64,000 bases of DNA from Musa acuminata AAA Group. Lineage: Eukaryota; Streptophyta; Magnoliopsida; Zingiberales; Musaceae. The stretch lies in assembly GCF_036884655.1 (NCBI RefSeq), contig NC_088339.1:24323501-24387500 (forward strand), written 5' to 3'. Under the pieces are notes generated by a model. It ran no database searches. It was not told the origin of the DNA and saw only the letters and a program-made list of their open reading frames with translations. Of the stretch, positions 9,250 through 20,251 are shown one piece after another; position 1 is the stretch's first letter; each line of letters begins with the position of its first letter. A program made the translations under genes and the position numbers.

Positions 9250-12182
9250 CTTGCTCTTTGCTCACACTTCTGAAGCACTTGAAGTGTTTGCACTCCTTGC
9301 ATTGAGTTAGCTACTGTGATTCACCTTCTCAATACCATCGAACTTCTGGAATGCAGGAAGTTTTCACCCTAACTTGGAGTAAGTCTCTAATAGTTTTCGT
9401 CGCCTTTGGGATTGTATCGTCTTCTCCATCAACCTTGTTGCCTACTCCACTAAGTAGCAAAGGTAAAGCACCGCATATTGCCTGCTTTGTTCCTTGGTCG
9501 TGTACTCTTGCATGACTTGAAGTCCTTCACTTTTGGCCATCTTGATAAGAAGCTCATTGACACCGGTCTTACGAAGTTTCTTGGCCTTTGCCCTTCAGCC
9601 TTGTATCGGTACTTGGAGTTTGCCTCTGCATGCTCCACCTCCTCGACCCTTTTCACGACCAAGCGCTCTCCCTCCATGAAAGCAAGGAATCAATGACTTT
9701 CACGGAAGTGCCGCCTCTGCGATACCATGGCGCATCCATACCTATGGCTCTACTATCCATCGCTTTGCATCTGCATCCCTTTTCTTCATGAATAGTAGAT
9801 ATGTCTCTATGGCACTCCTCCGAGTCCACCTCCATTCTAATCGATGCTTGATTTTGGGTAGCTAAGTCCCTCTGGACTCGTCGTCACTTCCTCGCCCCTT
9901 TCAACCCCCCTACTTCAACACCTCAGTGTTCTCCAAGCAGCTCCCTTTGGTCGATGGAAAGACAAACTACAACTCCCATGCATGGTCTCTACCATTATGC
10001 TATAGGGTTTGCACCGATCACGTTCGCTTACTCGACCTTGTCTTCTGATTTGTCGGGCTCTCTTAAGTGAATATGGGCTCTGGAGTAATCCAACTCTCTA
10101 GCTGCTTCGATCATGCATCTGCATGATCAAGTCCCTTCTATGGGACTCACTGGTACTTGCATTCGAACTTTTCCCTCAGTGGTACACAGCCCCCATATGT
10201 TGATGACCAAAGCTTTCATCCAATGCAAAATTCGATGCACGCACGAAAGACCCGCCTCTGCAGTACCATAGTCTTCACTCCTTGAATCCATAGCCCTTCT
10301 TGCCATCGTGTTGTTCACCGAAGTGGAGCTCCTAGTAGCTCCCGATCATACCTCCATATGATCTAATCCCTCACGGGACAAGATTCGTATGTGTTGCATT
10401 ACCATGAACTGTTCCACCACGAATTGCTGCACCATGTCGCCTCTTGGTGATATCTCCATTGCATTCTGATCCTTATGAGATGAACTTGAATTGTGATCCC
10501 TCCATGTGTGGCCTCTGCCAATACATCGCAGGGTCTCTTCCACCTTCGATTTTGTTCGCTCCTTCAGCAATCGACCTTCATCCACCCACTCTTGGGTCAC
10601 ACTTAGATGAAGCACCGCTCTAGGACAGTCCATCACATAGTAGCTCTTGAAGTCCACTGACTTCGCTGAAAATGGAGCATCATTGTCTGGATCCTAGGCC
10701 TTTGCCCCTACCAGCACAATCTCTGTTGCACATCGCTTCCTTTATGGCAACTTGAATGACAATACTATGGCATATTCTTCAAGAGTACCCGCCTTTGCGT
10801 CCTCTTGTCCCGTGCCAAGGCCTTGTGAACCCAACTTCACCTCTGCAAGTTGAGTCGCCTTAGTTCCTCCATCAAATACTTCTCCGAGATAAGGTGTATG
10901 TGCCTAGAAGCTCCCTTCGTCTTTGGCACCATGCAAGATGAGTCCGCTCCATCAGAATGAAGGATCCATGAAACAACATAATCCTGCTCTTGCCTCTGTA
11001 AAGAGCTCATGTCCTTGACCTCTGTCCAAGGAAAGCTCTGTGCCTTCGCTCCATGTTTCATCTTCTATGTCAGCTCACGTCATGCGACTTAGGTACTTCG
11101 CCAAGTTACACCCAAGTTGCTCCGCTCCTCAATTTGCATTGAGTTGATGGTGGCCCTCGGGCCCATCATTCCACGGATCAGCCCTCCCTTGAGTCTGATC
11201 TCCATATCGACTCCAAGTGTGCCTACATTTGTGTTGCTTTGGGTCGCTCTCCCACTTGATCTCGCAATGCATCCACCAATGCATTCTCTCAAGCGAGATC
11301 ATGCGACGACTCCTCGTCGCTCATTCGGTCCATTGAGCTTCGTGGAGTTGATGTTTTCGAGGTACTCCTCAACATGTGCGGTCTATTGCACGTGATTCTC
11401 CCTTTGGAGAACCGGAACCTATCCCTCTTGAATATTTATCCCATTGGAGCAACATCTCTCTTCGCTTCTCTCTTTGAAAGTTTCGGAGACTACCATCCCA
11501 TTCGGACTACTCCGATTTGCTGAACAAACTATGCATTGTTCTACTTCCTGCAAACGCACTTGCTAGATTATGACTCCATGTCAATACAGCCCCCGCTACA
11601 CCACTCAAGGCCTAGCAACATTCTGAACTTGCTGTACACGTCAGCCTCCTACGGACGTATCCTTCACATGCCGAAGAGAAAGTTTCAATGCTCCATGGTG
11701 CCAAGTTTCGGTCGCCTTGGGATGGCCGCGAATATTCCATCGTCCGCATACAAGCCCATACATGAGTACCAAATTCTTCGAGTTAGCAATTCCCCTCACC
11801 TTTGTGAGCTTTGCACAACTCTTTCGGTCGTTAAGCAACTCATTCCACCTTGCATGGTCTCATCCTTTACCAAGCGCCTCACTTACCTTGACCACCATCA
11901 AGTATAGTTGTCAACGTCGAGCCGTAGCTCGAACTTAGCCATCCCTACATTTGTGCGCTCTGCATTCTTTCAAGCTTGCTTGTTCTCGTGGTGCCTCTTG
12001 CGCGAAGGGTTGGCCATTTCTCTAAATGCCAATCTTAAATGCTTGCTCCTCCGAGCGACTCCTTTTTCCTATATCTCCGTGCTTATTTTCCCCCAAACAG
12101 TCGCGCATGCTGATTGCCCTTAACGCAACCCCGCTAAATCCCCCACGTTTGCACGTCAAGTGTTTCTATGAGTGCTTGTCCC
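9250..12182. other. Non-coding interior of the LARD
   Basis: Only short frames on both strands. A phrase of the form CGCCTCTGC-(A/G)-(A/G)-TACCAT recurs (near 9711 and 10252, with a weaker relative near 10510), suggesting old internal duplications. No protein family recognised. Confidence 0.6.
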
Positions 12183-12196
12183 GCTCTGATACCATC

Positions 12197-12643
12197 TGTC
12201 ATGGACTTAGTTGGTTTTGTCTAAGTCGTACGACACCCTTGCATGTCCGTCCACAAAGATCAACCTCCCCGAAATCTCCCATGGTCCCTTAGGATATGAA
12301 AAAGAGAAAACGGGTTAGAGAAAGCGTCTCACTCGGGATCCACAAGCAAACATTTCAAGAAACACTTCATTGACAATACAAATTACAAACAAACTTTACA
12401 AGCTCTAAACGATTGCACAACAAAAGATCAAAATGACCCACTATAGACCGAATATCTCTTATAAGTATCCACATGATACAACCTTTATTTACAAGTCTAA
12501 TAAAGCCACTAAACCCAACTAAAATGGGGCTTTTAAACCTTTGACCGTCCCTCTACATGCTGTGCAAAGCATGAACAAACAAAAAGACACGGACGTATAT
12601 AAGTATTACATCAAACATCCTGTTTAGAATTTTGTCCGTGGCA
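12197..12643 (-). repeat. 5' LTR of the LARD-like element (full length)
   Basis: 447 bp, partner of 6758-7055. The primer-binding-site complement sits two bases outside it at 12183-12194. Confidence 0.85.
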
Positions 12644-15365
12644 TCATGGCGATCGAACTCAGACATCTGATAGACCACAAAACCATCCGGTAGATGGAAC
12701 ATCAGCCTGAACTTTAGGAAAAATACTCTGATGAAGAGTTTGAGTCGATCTCAGTATTACCAATCTCCTCTTTGGATGTCCTCAATCATAGGCTTCCGAT
12801 GCAAAGGCGAACCAGTGCATTTATGAACCAATTAGAAACCAGTAAATTAGAAAAGATCCCAAGGAAGCTATAAATTACAGCTGCAATGAGAAAGCTATCC
12901 TAAATATGCCTGTGCTCACCTGACTCCTTGTCAAGCCTGTCTGTTTTGCAAGCATTAGCTTTTCAGAATCGTTCGGGTAACTGAAAAAAATTACAAACAG
13001 AACGGTAAGCACGAATTGGATCTGCCATGGTACAATGAATTGACAGGCGAAAACAATAGATAGTTTAGAACTCACGGGTCAAGGAAGTGCTCGAACAGCC
13101 AGGCACAAAGGATTGAGACAGAAGAATCAGGTAAACCACTTTGTGGCCTCTAACCATGCTGCTGCATCACACCAAGCTGCTGCAAGGCCCTCTGTTGCCT
13201 CGGCTGCTGATCTATATAGCAAAGGCGAGATATTCCAGCACCCTTGCCATCTGAATTATCTTGCTCTTCAAGGGATTTCCTAGTGACTTAACTTTGGCCA
13301 CCAATGGCATCTCTCAGGCAGCGGAAGTTCCGAGAAATTGTTTGAAGTGCAAGTGCAGTGTAAGGTTTTGCAGCCTCAGGACCCACTACTTCATCGAAGG
13401 ATGACACCGTCGTCTGCATCTGGTGGAAATACTGTTTATATCTACGGATATCCAGAATACAAATCCGAATTATGTCCAATTAATGGCATGATGTTGGTCT
13501 TAGTTTCTCATAAATTATTGCCTAAAACCTTTATCTGATGTTTTGTGCATATCTTACTCTTGGGATCTCACCCAATCTTGAAAGTTTGAAAGCAGATTTG
13601 TATGTGTTTAGGGTAGCACTAATCATATAGCAACAATTTGGCCATTCCTTTCTAAGATTGCAATTCCTCCCCAAGGTACAATTCCTTCCCAAAATCCAGC
13701 CATTTGTATTCATTATTTTAAAGTCAATATGTGACATTGACATTGTATAAATCTATTAGCATCTCTCAGAATAATTAACTCACATGCAACAGAATCATAA
13801 TAACAGTGTTCATCACACCAGTCAATTTCTCATGACAGGTTTGTGGCACTTAGATCCCGAAAAAGAAAATATAAGGCCATGTAATACAATTATTTATTGA
13901 AAACCAAAAAAGATTCCCTTTATTTCATCACTGATCGCAACCTTTTTCAGTTAGTAAGATCATCTGCAGACATATAAGGCATTGTAGGAAATATTTCCAC
14001 AAGGTTAGAAATGCAGATATACAGCAAGATGATTATCAATAAAACAAGTAGCTCATTAAAATTTTCTAAGCTTCAAAACCAGAAAATAATTATCAACAAA
14101 AACAAATGCGAGTTAGTTTATACAAATAAACTATAGAGTTTTTCAACCTGATTACAAGAATCAACATTCTTTTGAAAATATTTGCAGTTCTGCATGGAAA
14201 TGTCAGAAAAAATGAAGAACACAGTAGATCGCACGACAGAAACAGTTGGCAGAGTTACATACTTTAGAGGCATTTGAAATGCAAATCTGGTGCATAGGAC
14301 AAGGCAGGGGAATGTCACAGTACACAACCAAAAATTCAATTTTAGAACACTTCCACATGAATTTTAAGTTTTTAACCACAGTTATGTTTATCAAAAGTCC
14401 AATTTTGAAAGAATCATAGTAAAAAAATTGGGTATGCAAAAGAAAAATTTATGGAGGTCAATAGCAAAAGAAATATGCACCTCATCCAACATTGCCAGTA
14501 GTTTGGTCACTTTGTCTTGAAGATCCTGCGTTTCAGAGAGTGACAGCTCAGTAGACGAGTTGATGGTAGAGTCTTGAGGGTTTGTTGACTTTCCTTCACC
14601 TTTTGATTTTGCAGTACCATCCTTATCCATACTGTTAATAGGAGAAGAATGAAGATTTTGAGCTTTATCTGAATGTTGCTTCAGAGCCTTGTGGACATTT
14701 ACAACTTCATTAAGTAATTGTTGTCCTGCCTTTAGATACTTAAAATTTAGAACTGGACTAGCAACACTTGGATGGCTGTGCTGGCAATTGTTAGCATGCA
14801 CAGTCATGTTCTGATAATTTTGATTTCTGCATGACACACCACTTCCGGAGGTTGTTTGATGAGGACAAAAGAGAGAGAGATCAGAGCTACCAGGCAGATA
14901 CTGGATTGAAGGGACTGGAATTTGTGTGGTTAGGCTCAGTGACAATCCTTGGCAAGGCATGGTTGAAACATCTGACAGCTGCACGGACAAGCTCTGCCTA
15001 TCTAACATGCCCAACTCTCTCTGCAGACTAATCTGGGGTTCATTGCCATGAAGAAGATCCTCCTCATCCTCTATTGCAACACTAACTGTTTGCATGAATG
15101 ACATCTCATTTTTCCCATCCTTCCATGAGCCATAAGCATGCTCACCAGTACAGGAAGTGACCGTTTCAAGATTCCCTCGAGTCGAGCCTAGTGAAACTGG
15201 AAGCTCAATGGAGTTCTGCTGAGGTTGAGTGTCGCCTGCCGCTAATGTGTCTGAAATAGCAAGGGAAGATGAATAATTATGATACTGCAAATTGCCAAGA
15301 ACTGATGCCCCAGAAGATCTATAATGTCCAGGCTCTCTCATATGAAGATTTGGGATGTTGTCCAT

Positions 15366-17215
15366 TTAATTGGAAGGATTCAAAAAGAAAGTGGACATAT
15401 ACTCTCTTCCACGATGGTAAGCAGACCAAAATCTTTTGAAACAGCAGGATGATGGATCATCTCTCTGTTGGAGAACAGTGGTAGCATCTTTAGTCATGGA
15501 CAGTTCAGTAATACAAGATACTGTGTCCTCATGAAATGTATCCAAGGTGCAACAAGCTGTGCAAAAAATATATACAAGTCAGGAAAAGAAATTAAGGCCT
15601 GAAGCATAAACATACTTGAAGTGAAAAACCATGTAGATGTGATTGCTCTAGCAGAAAACTCAAAAATTTATGCTGGTATATTTATTATTTAATATGATTG
15701 TTTGAAGACCGACAAAAATTGCCAAAACAAAGTTATAAAAAAAGAATTAGATGTTGAATTCAACCAATTTTTCCAAATGTGGCTGAACTCGACAATCATC
15801 GTTATTTCCTCAACTCCTCCATTAGAATCACTGGAAAGTTACAGTGAGGATTCAATTTCAGACACTCTAAAAGGTGCTGCCACAAGGGTATCCATGAGTA
15901 GTAAATGTGGATATATAACAAAGCTAATCTATTTACCACAAGGGATATATCATGTCTGTAATCACTTCAGGCACTTCAGTCTTGAAATGAATAATCTTAT
16001 ACCAAGACCAAGCAATCCAGGCTTGCAAATAGTAAATAATGTATGACAAACAACAAACACATAGCAAAATAGTAAATAATATATCCAAATGTATGGCAAA
16101 CAACAAACACCTAGCAAATAGAAATAGTAAATAATGAGAATGAATTCAGAGGACATGATCATTTGAACCCAGTCATGAAAGAGAAAACAGCAGCAAGCAG
16201 CAGAAAGACAAAGGCCAATTCCCAAATAAGCACACTTTCTATTTGCTTTCCTCTTCGCTAATTGCAAGGAAAAGGATTTGCTTCAGAAGTAAACAAACAA
16301 ACAGAAGCAGCATCGTTTAAAGAGCCCTAAAACCAGTTGGAGTTCCATCCTATTCAAACAAAAAATTTACAAGAACAACAAATTTTTATAAAGAAAACTG
16401 ACTCCCCAAAATCTTAATAAAAGAGAGTCAAATGTCAAATACTGATAAAGATAAGCACTAAAGTAAAACAAAAGCTAGGAAGAGAAGAAAACCTAGAAAA
16501 AAAATAACAAACAATCAACTGTACAAGAATGGCAGCACCATCATACAAGAAATCTTGAATAAAAATGAGACACAGAAATGGGAACCGATTGATGTAAGCA
16601 GAACAACCGCATGACATATTGATTTTAGCAACCAGCTGACATGATGATGTCCTCGTCGAGCTATGGAAGATATTGGTTGGTCAGATGAAAACCACAAAAC
16701 CCAAATCTGTGCACCTAATGGGGAGCAAGAAAGCGCGAACACACCGACTTCAATTTGGAGACATGGTAATCCCAAGGCTTCAATTCAAAAAATACTCATA
16801 CCTCTTCCGTTTCCTTTCCCTCTCCGATACGATTACTTTCGCATCCACATATGGCTTTCCCTTTCTCTTTCATCACAGCATCAGACAACCCAGCATTCTT
16901 TAATTTTTTTTATTGCCTTGTGTGGGTTGTGACATAAGTATTGATCACTCCTTCTGGTTTTCTTTATTATAATTATTTTTATGATCAAAATTTGAATCAT
17001 ATAATAACACTAATAAAATCGTAAAGAGATCGACTATATAAATATTTTACAACCATTAAGATCAAAATTCAAATCACACGGATCTTAATTTGATTCCGTA
17101 TCGACAAGATTCTCGTCGATTAGATATTATATATATTTGACATTAAGATATCTCTGCTCTGTTTAATAGCAAATTGCCATAAAACAGCATAAAATGATTG
17201 ACTAATGTAGAGGAT
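15366..17215. other. Former 5' UTR/promoter of the BLH pseudogene and AT-rich flank
   Basis: No coding sequence recognised. BLH genes commonly have 5' UTR introns, so the former leader probably lies here. The segment around 16025-16130 repeats the phrase AATAGTAAATAATA several times. Confidence 0.45.
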
Positions 17216-17217
17216 GA

Positions 17218-18385
17218 TAAGGGATCATTTGATCAATTGGTGATTAGTACGATAGGCTCATGAGAAATTATCCATTTTAAGTGATATGCATATTCGTATG
17301 ATTTTACCCTTTTTGAAGCTCATAAAAATAAGAGAGGACCGATAGAGATAGAGTTATGAGCCTTTAGTTCTTATACTCTTGAATCAACGTGGGACTAAAT
17401 AGTTTTTTCAATGCTCTCTCCCGTAGGAAAGCCACGAGTTCTTAGTCGAAGTGCATGGCTTGGGAGTTGATTTGCTCGATCGAGGTGTAGGCCTCAGGTT
17501 TTCTTGTCCAGATGCACGGCTCAGGAGTGGGTTTGTCTAGTCGAGGTATACAACTCGAGTCCTCTTTTTAGCACTAATAAGAGGTCGTTTGGTCGGGCGA
17601 CCATTAATGCAGCCCATAAGGTCATGAGGAATTATTTATTTTGGGCGATGTGTGTATCCATACGGTTATGACCTTTCAAAGCTCGTGAACTCCAAAAGGC
17701 GCTTCTGAAGGTAAGGGAGACCCGATAAACTTATGAGCCCTTGGTTCCCATACTTCTCAACCACGAGCTCCGAAAGAATAAAATCATATGGGTATGCTCA
17801 TCACCAAAAGCGGATAATTTCTTACGAGCCTATAGGTTGTACTAATGGCTGACATACCAAATGGTCCATTACCAACTTGGTGCTAGAGGAAGGGCTCGAG
17901 GCCTGCACCTTAACCGAGTAAACCCAGTCTTGAGCCGTGCACCTCGGTTATGAGCCCTTGACTTCCCTACAGGAAAGAGCACTGGTAAGACCATTTTGTC
18001 TCGTATTAGTTGAGGAGTATAAGAACCAATGACTCATAAGTCCATCATGTCTTTCTTACTATTAGAGATGCCTTTTGGCAGAAGCTCCAAAAGGATAAAA
18101 CTATGTCGAGACCAAATAGTCTTTTATTAAATTGATACTAGAAAGAGGGCTCGAGGCCTGCACCTTGGTCGAGCAAACTTACTCTCTTATTAGTACTCCC
18201 TTATACGAGGGAGTACTAATAAAGTCATTTAGTCCTATATTTATTAAGGAGTATGAGAATCAAGAACTCATAAATTCGTCGAATATCCTTTACTTTCAAA
18301 GGTATTAAATATGCTCATAGTTGAAAGTAGATAATTTTTATGAGCCTTAATACTAAAACGGGGTCGATTGACTAAATGGTCTATC
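17218..18385. repeat. Large inverted-repeat (foldback-like) block
   Basis: Related units run forward and then in reverse. The forward unit near 17223-17345 (TAGGCTCATGAGAAATTATCC) and a second near 17583-17710 (CATGAGGAATTATTTATTTT) are matched in reverse complement near 17765-17880 (GGATAATTTCTTACGAGCCT) and 18310-18385 (AGATAATTTTTATGAGCC). Phrases such as GGGCTCGAGGCCTGCACCTT recur at 17895 and 18150. There is no coding potential and I did not find clear target duplications. It could be a foldback or Mutator-like non-autonomous element, or a rearranged LTR repeat. Confidence 0.65.
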
Positions 18386-19061
18386 GTACTTTTGTTCCTT
18401 CATCGAGGTTCTTAGGAAGCTCCACTGCATTAAAAATAACAAGTGCAGAACAAAACTGCAAGTTGGCCTGTTACTGTTATCGTACTTTAGTTGCAATAGC
18501 AAACATGGAGAGTTCAACAAATAGTACACTTTTGGCCATTGTTTGCACCAGAAGAGCTTGATTCTGTCTAGGACCATAGATCAACTCGATGATATCTGAA
18601 TCACCATGATTGTACACTTTTGGCCTCATCTTTGGGCTGTACGAGTTGCTCCAAGGAAAGAATTCGATTAGATACGAACATGAATTTACAGTAGAGGTAT
18701 TCTCACGTTAAAAATTAGAGAATAATTACATTTTTTTTTTAATTTTTAAGATTTCTTTTCTTAAGATAGATGTATCTCTGTACTTGAACTCAGTATTATG
18801 ACATTAACTCTCGGAATCTAGAAATCCTTATCAATCTTAATAATATTATTATAATGACAGACAAGAACATATGATATACATGACAAAAAGTAGGTTTTCC
18901 TTCTGGTGAGCATAGCTTTTTCTTCGCTCTGGGTCTTCATGATCACAATCAAGCAGAATAGCTTTTTCATGGAGGTCCAACTTTTTGCATGACTAGTTAG
19001 TTACCTGCTGTCAGGAACACACACACACACACTATATATATATATATATATAAATAATTAA
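18386..19061. other. AT-rich spacer with a CA/TA microsatellite
   Basis: No gene seen. An (AC)n run followed by (TA)n occupies about 19017-19052. Confidence 0.6.
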
Positions 19062-20251
19062 TTAATTTGTTTCCATATGTATATATAATATTACTAAGTG
19101 CATAATGAACGGATCATATTTTGTACTGCAATTCGCCATTGTAATTATGCTGATGCATGCATATGAATGACTTCGGTTGGCAGCGGAGACCTTCCCCTTT
19201 GGCATCAAGTCCTTCACAGCCTCGTGGGAGCAGAACCGCTCCGCGCACCCCACGAGCAGCGGCGTCTTCTTCTCGTCCACGAACCGAAGACCAATTACCT
19301 TCTCGTATGCCTTCATCCACCCTAAGAAGCATCCGAGGGCGATATTGAGGTACGCTATGTTGAGAATTGATTCATGATAGTTATCTAGGTAGTTATCATG
19401 TTTTAAATAATTTTAAGTATGTTTCAAGAAGTAACCCATGATCTAGAAGTTATAGGATAGTTCATATAACTATCTCAATTATAGTGAGTGAGATAATTAC
19501 CACTATATCCTATAAATATAATCATAGTTCATAGAACAAGAAAGAGAGTGTGTGCATTTGAAAATATCTTATAAGTATTCTTATCTTACCTCTTATTAAA
19601 TACTATATCGATTTTCTTGATTAAAAAGATTTTTTTAATTACATCGTAATATTCTATTTTTATCGTTTCTTTATTCCTCTATCCTCAACATTCTTCATGG
19701 CGTCACCGCCGAAGAAGCCTCTCCTCTCGCCAAGGCCTCCTCCAGCAGCTCCAAACCTGCGAGCGTTTGCTTCATGGCTTCCGCCCTGGCTTCCTCCGTT
19801 TCAGCCTTTAATGCTGCGGTCATCGATGGGAACCACTGCAGCAGCATGATGTCGGGGACACTGTGACCAACCCAAGCAGAACAATGTTGGCCTGCGAGGT
19901 GCAACTCGTACCTCGTCGTCGATGTAGGCGGGCCAAAACCGATGGAGAGCACGGTCGTAGGGATCGGTCGTGCGGATGGCGCGGCCGGATGCGGCCCAGG
20001 CCTCGTCGACGTACTCGACGATAACCATGGACTCGCAGACGGGCTTGTGGTTGTGGATGAGGACCGGGATCTTCTAGTAGACATGGTTGGATTCCAGTAG
20101 CAGCTGGCTCCTCTCACCCAACTTCTCTTGCAGGAAGTCGTAGTCCACCACCCCCTTCAGGTGCAGAGCTACCTTCACTCTCATCACGTACCGGCTCGGC
20201 CACCCCCCCGATGAGCTTCACTTCTCCTCCCTCCTCAGCTGCTACTTCCAT
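19062..20251 (-). pseudogene. Tau-class glutathione S-transferase (GSTU) pseudogene
   Basis: The start codon is at 20251. Exon 1 (19912-20251) covers the thioredoxin-like domain, with recognisable tau motifs (KIPVLIHN, then the [13 protein letters not shown] segment that normally binds glutathione). Exon 2 begins at 19835 (WFPSM), and the C-terminal helical part continues at 19357 downward (YLNIALGCFLGWMKAYEK). These enzymes conjugate glutathione to herbicides and stress metabolites in the cytosol. Lesions: one extra G in a run after LIGG (near 20205-20212) shifts the frame, a TAG sits where Lys is usual before KIPVL (near 20073), there is another frame change near 19715, and a 333-bp solo LTR separates the two halves of exon 2. 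The gene cannot make a full enzyme. Confidence 0.85.
19358..19690 (+). mobile_element. Solo LTR (333 bp) inside the GST pseudogene
   Basis: It starts TGTTGAGAAT and ends ATCCTCAACA, so the seven terminal bases are inverted repeats. It has a TATA box (CTATAAATATAA) near 19509-19520 in the plus direction. It splits the GST C-terminal coding region. The 5 bp on either side (CGCTA, TTCTT) do not match, so the target duplication has decayed or rearrangement occurred. Confidence 0.7.

Larger units (their letters stand above)
6758..12643 (-). mobile_element. Large non-coding LTR element (LARD-like) inserted in BLH last exon
   Basis: Terminal repeats 6758-7055 and 12197-12643 share sequence along their whole length and begin/end TGT..GGAC / GTC..TGRCA. 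The minus orientation follows from GCTCTGATACCA (12183-12194), the complement of a Met-tRNA primer-binding site, beside the right LTR, and from a purine tract (AAGTGGGGGAGAA on the minus strand, 7056-7068) beside the left one. The 5.1-kb interior holds no recognisable gag or pol, only short frames, fitting a large retrotransposon derivative that depends on other elements. The left LTR is 298 bp and the right 447 bp, because an internal 149-bp block is missing on the left. I could not find a clean target duplication. Confidence 0.85.
6549..15365 (-). pseudogene. BEL1-like homeodomain (BLH) transcription factor pseudogene
   Basis: Five coding pieces keep BLH order: exon 1 14481-15365, exon 2 13076-about 13462, exon 3 12920-12980, exon 4 12644-12839 and, after a 5.9-kb insertion, 6549-6757. 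Exon 1 is an open 295-codon frame with a degraded SKY box (FKYLKAGQQLL) and the start of the BELL domain. Exon 2 holds the rest of BELL and the homeodomain start, exon 3 homeodomain helices with TGLTRSQ, exon 4 the recognition helix (WFINA), and the last piece the C-terminus. Functional BLH proteins pair with KNOX factors in meristems. Lesions: in-frame stops at 13288-13290 (TAA) and 13150-13152 (TAG), acceptors before exons 2 and 4 reading TG instead of AG, a 5-nt insertion (12798-12802) after the recognition helix, an Arg-to-Leu change within it, and the LTR element in the last exon. Confidence 0.9.

Noticed and set aside
6753..12648. Target-site duplication for the LARD-like element
   Set aside because: The 5 bp flanks (CGCAT on the left, TCATG on the right) do not match at any reasonable offset.
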